Shown here piece by piece: positions 36,479 to 45,231 of a stretch of 64,000 bases of DNA. The DNA is from Bifidobacterium sp. N4G05. GTDB taxonomy: Bacteria; Actinomycetota; Actinomycetes; Actinomycetales; Bifidobacteriaceae. The DNA lies in assembly GCF_002742445.1 (NCBI RefSeq), contig NZ_NJNQ01000003.1, positions 301,460 through 365,459 of the forward strand. Direction: 5' to 3'. The translations under genes and the position numbers were made by a program. Position 1 is the first letter of the stretch, and each line of letters begins with the position of its first letter. Under the pieces are notes generated by a model. That model made no database searches and was not told the DNA's origin. It saw only the letters and a program-made list of their open reading frames with translations.

Positions 36479-36911
36479 ACAATGCCAATCTTCATACGCT
36501 ACAGATTCCTACGGCACCATTATGTCCATCCCCATTTCCCGATCGCCCATTCCATCACCTCTTGTCATCTTCAGATGACAGCACCACTACACCTGGCAGC
36601 CGTTCACGCTGCCTCAAACACGCTTCAAACCCAACATTTCACCCATAACTCGCTTATATATGGCAGAATCACGGATCCGACAGGAGACATCTCGACTATA
36701 TATGGCAGACCTTCCCGGAACAAAGCCAGTTCAGGGGTATTAAAAGGCCTTTTCACCTACTTGACCCGCCATATATAAGCGAGATACAGGCCAATCGGGC
36801 TCTCACAACACCACACACGGCTCTAAAACTTCCAGTCAGAGGAGGAATTACCCCATTTATGCGCCTTTTAGCGTCCTTATTCTTCCAAGGACGCTGAGGG
36901 AGTCATGCGGC
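36479..36911. other. gene-free stretch with inverted-repeat element and palindrome remnant
   Basis: No gene is supported here. It holds the 135-bp inverted-repeat element (36649-36783), a single diverged copy of the 53-bp palindrome unit (about 36825-36880) and a 9-bp hairpin (AGCGTCCTT 36870-36878 with AAGGACGCT 36887-36895) 17 bp from the TetR-4 stop. Confidence 0.6.
36649..36783. repeat. 135-bp element with perfect 16-bp terminal inverted repeats
   Basis: CTCGCTTATATATGGC (36649-36664) and GCCATATATAAGCGAG (36768-36783) are exact reverse complements. A third copy of the arm, CTCGACTATATATGGCAGA (36691-36709), lies inside in direct orientation. No ORF is present. It is compatible with a small non-autonomous element or a paired regulatory site; no target-site duplication was recognised. 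Confidence 0.6.
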
Positions 36912-37541
36912 TTAGCGGTAGCCGTCCCAGATGGGCGAGGGGAAGATCATCTTTTCGAAGGCAAGCCATTCGTCGTAGAAGTCAATGGGCGGCTGGCGGA
37001 GCCAACGCAACTGAATGCCGTCCATTGCCTCCAAACTTTGCCTCACGTATGCCCGCATATTCTCCCAACCACCGATTTCAGGCGGCAGCTTCCAAGTAAA
37101 ACTCGAATAATGCTCCCACACGTATTTCGGTCGATTCTCGAAATAGTCATGCAACGGATGATCCTCGCTGAACGACTCGGTTTCCAACACCATGTATAGC
37201 TGCAACAAGCTGCGTCGGCTCGCATTGTAGCGAACCAAGAATCGCAAGTAGGCGGGGAATAGCATGCCTTCCGGATCGCTGCCCGGCAATCCGGATTTTG
37301 CAAAATCAGCCGGAGTGCCTTCCTGATCATAATTGTCGGTGACTAGCAGCGACAGCAACCGTTCCTTATTGCCAATGTAATGCAGCAATCCAGGCTGGCT
37401 CATGCCAATCGCATCAGCAATATCTTTCAACGATGTACCGTAATACCCCTTTTCCCCGATAAGACGGCTCGCCGCAGCTATGATTTCCTTCTTACGTTCC
37501 TCAGGTGATTTCCGAACGCGCTTCTTCCCCTCATTACCCAT
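36912..37541 (-). CDS. TetR-family regulator 4
   Basis: A 209-residue TetR paralogue. The helix-turn-helix is IIAAASRLIGEKGYYGTSL then DIADAIGMSQPGLLHYIGNK. The C-terminal end is MDGIQLRWLRQPP...FPSPIWDGYR. It is closest to TetR-2 in the middle domain (both have DFAKSGLPGSDPEGMLFPAYLRFLVRYN-type blocks, here cited in part). The operator-like TCTACCGTTCATTAGA (37558-37573) lies just upstream of its start, and two close copies precede the GH42 gene 4 kb away. It therefore probably regulates GH42 as well as itself. It is not obviously linked to the neighbouring ligase gene. Confidence 0.9.
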   Translation of the reverse strand: MGNEGKKRVRKSPEERKKEIIAAASRLIGEKGYYGTSLKDIADAIGMSQPGLLHYIGNKERLLSLLVTDNYDQEGTPADFAKSGLPGSDPEGMLFPAYLRFLVRYNASRRSLLQLYMVLETESFSEDHPLHDYFENRPKYVWEHYSSFTWKLPPEIGGWENMRAYVRQSLEAMDGIQLRWLRQPPIDFYDEWLAFEKMIFPSPIWDGYR

Positions 37542-37557
37542 ACGGAACAGTGTACTA

Positions 37558-37573
37558 TCTACCGTTCATTAGA
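37558..37573. promoter_or_regulatory. candidate TetR-4 operator
   Basis: TCTACCGTTCATTAGA, an inverted repeat with TCTA/TAGA ends, lies 17 bp upstream of the TetR-4 start and matches the two GH42 upstream sites in 12-13 of 16 bases. Confidence 0.55.
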
Positions 37574-37721
37574 CAGGCGAAATCGTATCAAAACACAGCA
37601 TTTCCACTCGCCACATAAAAACGAGCCGATCTTCAACAGACCAGCTCGAAATTACATTCAAAACCACTTCGAGATCACATTCAGTCAGCCTCAGCCAACC
37701 AAAAATATTCGAAAAGCAGTT

Positions 37722-38993
37722 TTACTTCTGGAATACGTCAGGATGCTTTGGATCGCCGGGTTCGTCGGCAAGCACACCTTCGAGCCCTAAGAATTCCTGC
37801 CAGAATTCCAGCGAATTGCCATACGGAGCGGCCTGATGGCCACGCGCCTGCAGGTTCGCCTTCGCCTCAAACACGTCTTCCTCACGAATACCATCGAAAT
37901 ACGATTCGAGACGCTCACGGTTCGTCGGATCGTAGAACAGCGATCCGATGATTTCCGTCAACCGTTCCGCACGCGCTACCGGCAGCGAATCCCAGTGACG
38001 GAATTCAATGAAGTTCTTCAAACGGACGTCATTGAAATGTGTGGAAATCACATGATTGATTTCGTATGCGTTGAGTTCACGATCAGGATACACGTCGTTC
38101 GCATTCTCGTAGAATGCAGGATGATGCAGATCAGTTCCGGGAGTTTCCAACGCTTCCGGAGTGTGCGTCAGATCAGCGAACATCATCGGCGTGCTCAACA
38201 CGTCGACCGCATAATCTTCCCAACCGAAGCGAGAATCGAACAATCCTGGAATAACGTTCGTACGCTGGAAATCCAAATAATCCCACATGCGTTGGCGCAG
38301 CAGCGGATACGGATTCTCCTGCCCCTCGAAATACGGGGTGTTACGGAAGAACCATGCGAGGATCGGACCGACCACCGTACCCAAACGCAGCTTGGAAATC
38401 GCATCCTGTTCGGAAACATAGTCAATGCTGACCTGCGTCGATGCGGAGCAGCGCATCATGCACGGGCCGAACTGGCCGACGCGCCCCAAATACGCGGTCA
38501 TCGACTTGTAACGATCCTTCGGATTGACGGGAATGTCGGCATAGCCGGACTTCGGCTGATACCCGTAATTGACCAAGCGAAAGCCAAGATCGTCAAGTAC
38601 AGGATCGACTTCGCGGCGGAACGCACCATAAATCGTGCGCAGATCTTCCGGCTTATGCAGAATGCCCAGCGAGCATTCCAGCTGACCACCCGGTTCAAGC
38701 GACACAGAAATACCTTCGCGGCCAAGACCAACAAGCCTGCCGTTCTCCCAGTATTCCTTGCTTTCGTCGTAATACGGGCGAATGCGGTTCAGCAACGCCT
38801 CGATGCCATTCTCCTCGTAATAGTTCACGGCGGTATCATCGCTGTTATGCACCGGCAGATGCTCGATTTCCACACCGAAACCGCCGGTTCCGCGCTCTTG
38901 GCAGCCTGATTCGAAGAATTTGACCAGACTTTCCACATGCTTCGGGTTCGGCTCAGTAAGCAGGTGTGCATAAGAAATTCGTGGCGTCGTCAT
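37722..38993 (-). CDS. Glutamate-cysteine ligase family protein
   Basis: A 423-residue protein of the GCS2/plant-type glutamate-cysteine ligase superfamily. Signatures are GTGGFGVEIEHLPV, the active-site stretch VSLEPGGQLECSLG, MMRCSASTQVSIDYV and FIEFRHWDSLP. The family joins glutamate to cysteine or a similar amine using ATP, in the cytoplasm. Bifidobacteria are not generally known for glutathione, so the product may be gamma-glutamylcysteine or another gamma-glutamyl compound. The ATG at 38993 is preferred over an upstream in-frame start because family homology begins right after it. It stands alone between TetR-4 and the activase terminator. Confidence 0.9.
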   Translation of the reverse strand: MTTPRISYAHLLTEPNPKHVESLVKFFESGCQERGTGGFGVEIEHLPVHNSDDTAVNYYEENGIEALLNRIRPYYDESKEYWENGRLVGLGREGISVSLEPGGQLECSLGILHKPEDLRTIYGAFRREVDPVLDDLGFRLVNYGYQPKSGYADIPVNPKDRYKSMTAYLGRVGQFGPCMMRCSASTQVSIDYVSEQDAISKLRLGTVVGPILAWFFRNTPYFEGQENPYPLLRQRMWDYLDFQRTNVIPGLFDSRFGWEDYAVDVLSTPMMFADLTHTPEALETPGTDLHHPAFYENANDVYPDRELNAYEINHVISTHFNDVRLKNFIEFRHWDSLPVARAERLTEIIGSLFYDPTNRERLESYFDGIREEDVFEAKANLQARGHQAAPYGNSLEFWQEFLGLEGVLADEPGDPKHPDVFQK

Positions 38994-39200
38994 GTTGGCA
39001 ATCCTATCGAAACGCATTGATGAGCACGGCGCAATCGCTATACGAAAAACTGATAGCCAACTCTTGCGTATATCGAACCGAATACACATTTTCGGTTAAA
39101 ACAGACATGCTCTGCAAAGCCGGCCAATAATAATTAACAGCTACTAATAAGGTCAGAAGCAATTACCGTTATTTGAAGAATTGTTTGTATATATCAAATG

Positions 39201-39240
39201 AAAATACCGACGCTGAAGATGTTGCCAGCGTCGGTATTTT
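39201..39240. terminator. strong terminator after the activase gene
   Basis: AAAATACCGACGCTG (39201-39215) pairs perfectly with CAGCGTCGGTATTTT (39226-39240), a 15-bp stem with flanking A and T runs, so it can act in both directions. Confidence 0.85.
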
Positions 39241-39281
39241 AGTCAATTCCAGTCAGTGCTTATTGATTTATCCGCCTATGA

Positions 39282-42200
39282 TCAAGCGGATTTTTCGCTT
39301 TGCGCCGTCTCACCCTGCTGCGCGGCCCTGTGAGCCTTCTTAGCGGCCGCGATCATCAGTTTGATGCGGTTGAGCTGGTTCGCTTCGGATGCGCCCGGAT
39401 CGTAGTCGATGGATACGATGTTGGCTTCCGGATGCAGGCGGCGGATCTTGCCGAACATACCTCGGCCGGTCACGTGGTTCGGCAGGCAGGCGAACGGCTG
39501 CGCACAAATCACGTTCGGGCAGCCGGATTCGATGAGCTCAAGGATTTCCGCAGTTAGCAGCCAGCCTTCACCAGCCTGCACACCCACGGAAGTGACCTCG
39601 TCGGCCTTCTTCACAAGTTCCGGCATCGGCAGGTCCTGGGAGAATTTGCCGTGTGCCAAATCGATCGCCTTGTGCACAGGAGCGTTGTACATGTCAAGCG
39701 CCTTGCGCATCAGCGCGTAGCCAAGCTTGTTGCCGCCCATGCCGAGGTAATGCTCGTTCCAGTCGGAAATGTACGGGCGGGTGGTCATGAATTCCATGAT
39801 GCCCGGCACCACAGCCTCGCAATTCTGCGATTCGATCACGTCGACCACATGGTTGTTGGCGTCCGGCTGATATTTGACGAGAATTTCGCCCACCACGCCA
39901 ACGCGCACCTTGCGCGGTTCGTCCTTCAAGGGCAGCGCGTCGAAGGATTTCACAATCTCCTTGACGAGCGTCTGGTACGGCAGATACCCCTTGCCGATGA
40001 ACTTACGTGCCGTCTCGGAATAGCCGTGGTGTTCCAACGTTTCACGCACGATGGTGTTCCACGTGTGATACAGCTGGTTAGCGCTGTCCGGCGTCACCTC
40101 GTACGGACGCACGCGGTACAGGCATTTCATCAGCAGATCGCCGATGATCAGCGCCTTGATAGCACGATGCAACAGCGCCGGCGTGGCTTTGAAACCGGGA
40201 TTATCCTCAATGCCCTGCGTGGAGATGGCGATAACCGGGATCTGCGGGTAACCGGCATCAACCAGCGCCTTGCGAATCAGACCGAAATAGTTTGTGGCTC
40301 GGCACATGCCGCCGGTCTGGGTGATGGCGAGCGCGGTGTGTTCCGGATCGTATTTGCCGTCCAAAATCGCGTCCACGAGCTGACCGATAACCATGATGGC
40401 CGGGTAGCAGGCGTCGTTGTTGACATATTTGAGGCCGGTTTCCACGTTTTCACGGCTGGCGTGTTCGAGAATGTCGAACTTGTAGCCGCCGGAGCGGATC
40501 GCGGATTCCACCAGGGAGAAGTGGATCGGGCTCATCTGCGGAGCCACGATGGTGTAGTCCTTCATGTCTTTGCCGAATGGCACGCGGTTGGCGTACTTCG
40601 ACATGGTGGCGGAATTGTGCGCGGACTTCTTCACTTCGCCGATGCCGTTTTCCGCGGCACGCTTGGATGCGGCTTTAACGGCTTCGGTGAGTTTCGGATT
40701 GGCTTTCATCACGGTGTTAAGCATGACTTGACGGCCCGGAGTCGGCGCTTCAGTTCCGGTCTTGCGGAATTCGCCACGCTTGGCATCGGCTTCGGCGGAT
40801 TCAAGCTGGGCCTGCGCTTCGGCGAGCTGCGCCTGAGCCATTTCCAGCTTGGCTTTCGCTTCAGCCACGGCATCCGATTGCACCGGCTGATCCTGCTTGC
40901 CGGGCACGGCACCGGCCAGAGCGCGGCGATGGTTGCGTTCACGCTCTTCGACGGCTGCTTTGAGTGAGCGAAGGCGGATTTTCGCCGCGCCCAGGTTGGA
41001 GACTTCGTCGATTTTCAGCATGGTGTACACGTCGGCCTTGTCCGCCAGGATCTCCGACACCTGATCGGTGGTGATGGCGTCAAGACCGCAGCCGAAGGAG
41101 TTGAGCTGCACGAGTTCGAGGCCGGGGTACGAAGCGACGAAATTGGCCGCCGCGTACAGACGGGAATGGTAGGCCCATTGATTGGTGACGCGCAGTGGCA
41201 TTTTGGTGACCTTGCGGTCTTCCACATGGCGGAAGCCGTTTGCGTTCTTCTTACGTGGATCGTCTTCATCGGCTGCGAGGAATTCGCTCGGGTTGAGCTT
41301 CTCCCCCGGCTGCAGTTCGCAGATCGAATCTTCAGACAATACCACCATGCCGAGCGAGCATATGGTTTCCGGAATGCCATGGTTGACTTCCGGGTCGATA
41401 TGGTATGGGCGGCCTGCGAGCACGATGCCTCGGCAGTCGTGTTCCTTCATGTAGGCGAGTGCCTTGAGGCCTTCCATTTGCACGTCGTGTTTGAAGACTT
41501 CGTTTTCGGCATATGCCGCTTTGACTGCAATTTCGGCTTCTTCACGGGTCACGTTGGCCCAGGCGAATTCTTCGACGATGCGGTCGACCATGAGTTCATG
41601 GTTGGCCATGTTGAAGTATGGGCGCATGTAGCGGATGCCTTCTTCGCGCAGTTCAGGCATGTTCGCGCCGATGACCACAGGATAGTTGGCTACCACCGGG
41701 CAATTGTAGTGGTTGTCGGTGTTGGGTACCAAGTTCTCTTCGTAGCTAACGCACGGGTAGAAGATGTTTTTCACACCCTTGTTCAGCAACCATTTGATGT
41801 GTCCGTGCACAAGTTTGGCCGGATAGCAAATGTTTTCGGATGCGATTGATTCGATGCCAGTTTCGAACAGTTCGTGCGAGCTTCGTCCGGAAATCATCAC
41901 TTTGAAGCCGAGCGAGGTGAGCAGTGTGAACCAGAACGGATAGTTCTCGTACATGTTGAGTACGCGCGGAATGCCGATTTCACCGCGGGTTGCTTTCTTG
42001 TCGGTGAGTCTGCGGTAGGCGAAGCAACGCTTGTACTTGTAATCGTAGAGGTTCGGTCGATCGGAACGCTTCTTTTTCGCGTCTCCGCCTCGTTCGCAGC
42101 GGTTGCCGGTCACGTAACGGGATCCGTCTTGGAAGGTGGTGATGGTGAGCTTGCAGTGGTTTTGGCACAGCTTGCACACGTCTCGTTCGGAGGTCATCGA

Positions 42201-43298
42201 CAGGTTGTCGAGTTCTTCTCCGTTCAAAATGTTCGATGCGGTATGGCGTACGCCTGCGATCACCGCTTCTTTGGTGTCGGTGGTATCGACGTCTTCGTCT
42301 TCCGCTTCGTCGGCATAGTGCATGCGTGCGGTCAGTGCGGCACCGTATGCGCCCATGAGTCCTGCGATGTTCGGTCGGGTCACTTCACGTTCTGTGAGCA
42401 GTTCGAATGCGCGGAGCACAGCGTCGTTGAGGAAGGTGCCGCCCTGCACCACCACAGTGTCGCCGAGTTCGCCGGAATCACGCAGTTTGATCACCTTGTA
42501 GAGGGCGTTGCGCACTACGGAATAGCACAGGCCTGCGGCGATATCTTCGATGGATGCGCCTTCTTTTTGTGCCTGCTTCACGGACGAGTTCATGAACACG
42601 GTGCATCGGGAGCCCAAATCGACCGGATGGGTAGAGTTGAGCGCCGCTTGGGTGAATTCCTGAATGGTCAGTCCCATGGAAATGGCGAATGTTTGCAGGA
42701 ACGATCCGCAGCCGGACGAGCATGCTTCGTTCACTGCGATGGAGTCGATCACGCCATCGTTGATGGCGAGATATTTCATGTCTTGGCCGCCGATATCGAT
42801 GACGGCGGTGACGCCCGGGCTTACCATTTCGGCACCGCGATAGTGAGCCATGGTTTCCACTACACCTTCGTCAAGATGCAGGCCGGTGGTGATGAGGCCT
42901 TCGCCATAGCCGGTCGCGCAGGATCGTGCGATCCATGCGCCTTCGGGGAGTTCGGCTTGGATTTTTTTGACGATTTGCACGGCTGCCGTCAGCGGGCTGC
43001 CTTCGTTGGTCGCGTAAGAGGACCATACGATTTCGCGATCGTCGTTCACCAATGTCGCTTTGATGGTGGTGGAACCGGCGTCGATGCCCAGGAAGTGCGG
43101 TCCTTGGGCTCCTTCGAGCGTGCCTTGATGGACGTGCTCGCGATGATGTCGTTCGTTGAATGCGGTGCGATCCGATTCGGTAGCGAACAGCGGAGGCATG
43201 GTCGGGGTGTTGGACGGCAAGTTTTCCAGTTCGTCCAGTCGCGCCAGAAGGTCGGCACAGGTTCGTGCTTCGTAATGCTTAGTCAAGGTCGTCACCAT
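39282..43298 (-). CDS. 2-hydroxyacyl-CoA dehydratase activase-related protein, large part
   Basis: A protein of about 1338 residues. It begins with a second BcrAD/BadFG ATPase domain (FLGIDAGSTTIKATLV, IDIGGQDMKYLAI, EACSSGCGSFLQTFA), then a DUF2229 region with Cys clusters (DVCKLCQNHCKLT, NICYPAKLVHGH). An Ala/Gln/Glu-rich helical insertion follows around residues 830-880, and then a dehydratase-subunit-like C-terminal part (MCRATNYFG, NVICAQPFACLPNHVTGRGM). Such proteins bind a 4Fe-4S cluster and use ATP for electron transfer; their role in bifidobacteria is not established. The ATG at 43298 overlaps the preceding gene by 20 bp. In many bacteria both parts are one polypeptide, so this may be a frameshift or a natural split. 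Confidence 0.88.
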   Translation of the reverse strand: MVTTLTKHYEARTCADLLARLDELENLPSNTPTMPPLFATESDRTAFNERHHREHVHQGTLEGAQGPHFLGIDAGSTTIKATLVNDDREIVWSSYATNEGSPLTAAVQIVKKIQAELPEGAWIARSCATGYGEGLITTGLHLDEGVVETMAHYRGAEMVSPGVTAVIDIGGQDMKYLAINDGVIDSIAVNEACSSGCGSFLQTFAISMGLTIQEFTQAALNSTHPVDLGSRCTVFMNSSVKQAQKEGASIEDIAAGLCYSVVRNALYKVIKLRDSGELGDTVVVQGGTFLNDAVLRAFELLTEREVTRPNIAGLMGAYGAALTARMHYADEAEDEDVDTTDTKEAVIAGVRHTASNILNGEELDNLSMTSERDVCKLCQNHCKLTITTFQDGSRYVTGNRCERGGDAKKKRSDRPNLYDYKYKRCFAYRRLTDKKATRGEIGIPRVLNMYENYPFWFTLLTSLGFKVMISGRSSHELFETGIESIASENICYPAKLVHGHIKWLLNKGVKNIFYPCVSYEENLVPNTDNHYNCPVVANYPVVIGANMPELREEGIRYMRPYFNMANHELMVDRIVEEFAWANVTREEAEIAVKAAYAENEVFKHDVQMEGLKALAYMKEHDCRGIVLAGRPYHIDPEVNHGIPETICSLGMVVLSEDSICELQPGEKLNPSEFLAADEDDPRKKNANGFRHVEDRKVTKMPLRVTNQWAYHSRLYAAANFVASYPGLELVQLNSFGCGLDAITTDQVSEILADKADVYTMLKIDEVSNLGAAKIRLRSLKAAVEERERNHRRALAGAVPGKQDQPVQSDAVAEAKAKLEMAQAQLAEAQAQLESAEADAKRGEFRKTGTEAPTPGRQVMLNTVMKANPKLTEAVKAASKRAAENGIGEVKKSAHNSATMSKYANRVPFGKDMKDYTIVAPQMSPIHFSLVESAIRSGGYKFDILEHASRENVETGLKYVNNDACYPAIMVIGQLVDAILDGKYDPEHTALAITQTGGMCRATNYFGLIRKALVDAGYPQIPVIAISTQGIEDNPGFKATPALLHRAIKALIIGDLLMKCLYRVRPYEVTPDSANQLYHTWNTIVRETLEHHGYSETARKFIGKGYLPYQTLVKEIVKSFDALPLKDEPRKVRVGVVGEILVKYQPDANNHVVDVIESQNCEAVVPGIMEFMTTRPYISDWNEHYLGMGGNKLGYALMRKALDMYNAPVHKAIDLAHGKFSQDLPMPELVKKADEVTSVGVQAGEGWLLTAEILELIESGCPNVICAQPFACLPNHVTGRGMFGKIRRLHPEANIVSIDYDPGASEANQLNRIKLMIAAAKKAHRAAQQGETAQSEKSA

Positions 43299-44136
43299 CC
43301 TGATCGGCCTGCAATGCAGCACCGTATGCCACGTACAGGTGAGCGTCGGTCGGAACAATGAATTCGTCCACTTTGCCGTCGAGCGCCCGCTTGAACGCGG
43401 CTCGCAGCTCGGACATGAAGAACAACGGACCGCCCAGGAAGATCACGGTTCCGTGAATCGGGCGCCCGGAGGCAAGGCCTGCAATGGTTTGCGTGGCCAC
43501 TGCGGTGAAGATGGAGGCGGCCAGATCCGGTTTGGCCGCGCCATCGTTGATAAGCGGCTGCAAATCGGTTTTGGCGAACACGCCGCAACGTGATGCGATC
43601 GGATACAGGGTTTCGTATTGCGCGGCCATTTCGTTCAGACCAGCGGCGTCGGTGTCGAGCAGTGTTGCCATCTGGTCGATGAATGCGCCGGTACCGCCTG
43701 CGCAGGAACCGTTCATGCGCTGTTCCGGAGTCGGCTTGAGATAGGTGATTTTTGCATCTTCACCACCAAGCTCGATGATCACGTCAGCCTGCGGATATTC
43801 CTTGTCAATGGCTTCGGTTTCGGCGATGACCTCCTGAACGAAGGGCACGTCGAGGCTGTCTGCAAGAGCAAGACCGCCTGAACCGGTAATGGCCAGACGA
43901 ATCGGCTCGTCGCCTCGGCCAAGCTTTTCCAATTCTTTGTGGATGTCAGCCAGTAGCCCGGCCACGGTGGCGCGCACATTCGCGTGGTGACGCCGATAAT
44001 CGGAGAACAGCGCGTCCGCGAGCGCGTCGGACTGATCGAGCACCACCGCCTTCACAGTAGTGGAACCGATATCAAGACCTACACGCAACGGCTTTGTGCC
44101 GTGCGTTTCGGTCCCGGCTTCTGCTGCTTCAACCAT
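43279..44136 (-). CDS. 2-hydroxyacyl-CoA dehydratase activase, first BcrAD/BadFG domain
   Basis: A 285-residue ATPase of the BadF/BadG/BcrA/BcrD family. The phosphate motif is LRVGLDIGSTTVKAVVLD (residues about 17-34). IELGGEDAKITYL and the Cys-containing NGSCAGGTGAFIDQMA, a cluster/ATP region, follow. It ends VAYGAALQADQDGDDLD. It overlaps the following 1338-residue partner by 20 bp in another frame, so translation is probably coupled. Together they equal the domain order of the fused activase found elsewhere. AGAGGTTG precedes the start. Confidence 0.87.
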   Translation of the reverse strand: MVEAAEAGTETHGTKPLRVGLDIGSTTVKAVVLDQSDALADALFSDYRRHHANVRATVAGLLADIHKELEKLGRGDEPIRLAITGSGGLALADSLDVPFVQEVIAETEAIDKEYPQADVIIELGGEDAKITYLKPTPEQRMNGSCAGGTGAFIDQMATLLDTDAAGLNEMAAQYETLYPIASRCGVFAKTDLQPLINDGAAKPDLAASIFTAVATQTIAGLASGRPIHGTVIFLGGPLFFMSELRAAFKRALDGKVDEFIVPTDAHLYVAYGAALQADQDGDDLD

Positions 44137-44383
44137 GTATCAACCTCTATCGTTCTATCCGCCGGGCTGCATTCCATGGCAGACATGGAAGCCCCTACCC
44201 CGGTTATCCAATCATGTAATCGTAGTCTGTGCCCACGCCTAAGCGCTTCGTGAATGCTCGCAATCAGCATAAAAGGGACGAAACAGTGCATAAACTAGAC
44301 AACCAATCCAGTCAATGTGCCTAATTATGCATCCGGACACTCGACGAACGTCGAAATCGCAAAACCATCCAAACATTTCCATG

Positions 44384-45097
44384 TCAGGATGCGCCGCCTT
44401 CCCCAGCAGAACGGTCTTTGCCGTATATTTCGGGAATGAATCGTGTTTGATCATGTAATTTCGGCCAAATCACCGCTCGCCCGTTTTCCAGTGATTTCGG
44501 CACGTCGATGATGCGTTGGTTGCTGCTTCCGCGGAATTGCAGCAGGGAATCATGTAATTCTTTGATATAACGGCCGTCCACTAGAATGTCGATTAGTTCG
44601 AGCAGTTCGCGCTTATCGGGGCTTTCGCCTTCGCGCATGAGCTCTTCCCACGTGTAGCCGGTCCAGCACCAAATATCTTTGGTATTACCGAACCGTTCGC
44701 GGATTTTTCGTGCGAGAGGCAACAGCACGCCCGTGTTGAGCAATGGTTCACCTCCGAGGAAGGTGATGCCTTGCACATACGATTGGCTTAAGTCATCCAT
44801 GATTTGCGCTTCGAGCTTGTCGTTGTATTCGTGGCCGGCTTGGAAATCCCAGATTGATGTGTTGTAGCATTCCTCGCAATGGAACGGGCAGCCCGACACG
44901 TACAGCGAGCATCGGATGCCTTCTCCGTCGGTCATGAGGAACCGTTTGTAGTCGGCAATCATATTGCGGCTCATGCGATTGGTCCATTGCCCTGCTTTGG
45001 GATTGTTGGAACGAGTTGTGGGGATGAAAGGCCCGCGATTGGTTTCGTCCGCTGCAAAGTCACGACGTTGAATTGCTGGATTCGCGCTGCTGATCAT
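44384..45097 (-). CDS. nrdG: Anaerobic ribonucleotide reductase activating protein
   Basis: A 237-residue radical-SAM enzyme that installs the glycyl radical on NrdD. The cluster-binding motif CPFHCEEC (C-x3-C-x2-C, in YVSGCPFHCEECYN) and the GGEPL motif (TFLGGEPLLNTG) are intact. The N-terminal extension of about 50 residues before the usual NMIADYKRF start is longer than in E. coli. The ATG at 45097 is chosen because AAGGGACAACGT precedes it. A shorter start at an internal Met is possible. It lies 134 bp downstream of nrdD on the same strand, separated by a hairpin. Confidence 0.93.
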   Translation of the reverse strand: MISSANPAIQRRDFAADETNRGPFIPTTRSNNPKAGQWTNRMSRNMIADYKRFLMTDGEGIRCSLYVSGCPFHCEECYNTSIWDFQAGHEYNDKLEAQIMDDLSQSYVQGITFLGGEPLLNTGVLLPLARKIRERFGNTKDIWCWTGYTWEELMREGESPDKRELLELIDILVDGRYIKELHDSLLQFRGSSNQRIIDVPKSLENGRAVIWPKLHDQTRFIPEIYGKDRSAGEGGAS

Positions 45098-45168
45098 ACG
45101 TTGTCCCTTCACGTTTTGCCGTTGCGTCGCGTTTTTGCGATTGCTGCTTGCCTCATGATTATCACAGA

Positions 45169-45200
45169 ATGAAAGAGGGTGGAAATCCACCCTCTTTCAT
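45169..45200 (-). terminator. hairpin between nrdD and nrdG
   Basis: A perfect 14-bp stem (45169-45182 with 45187-45200, loop of 4) lies 32 bp past the nrdD stop and 70 bp before nrdG. It has no strong U run, so it may reduce nrdG transcription or protect nrdD mRNA from 3' decay. Confidence 0.7.
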
Positions 45201-45231
45201 ATTTCGTTTATGTTTGCTGCCAATGCGGCCC

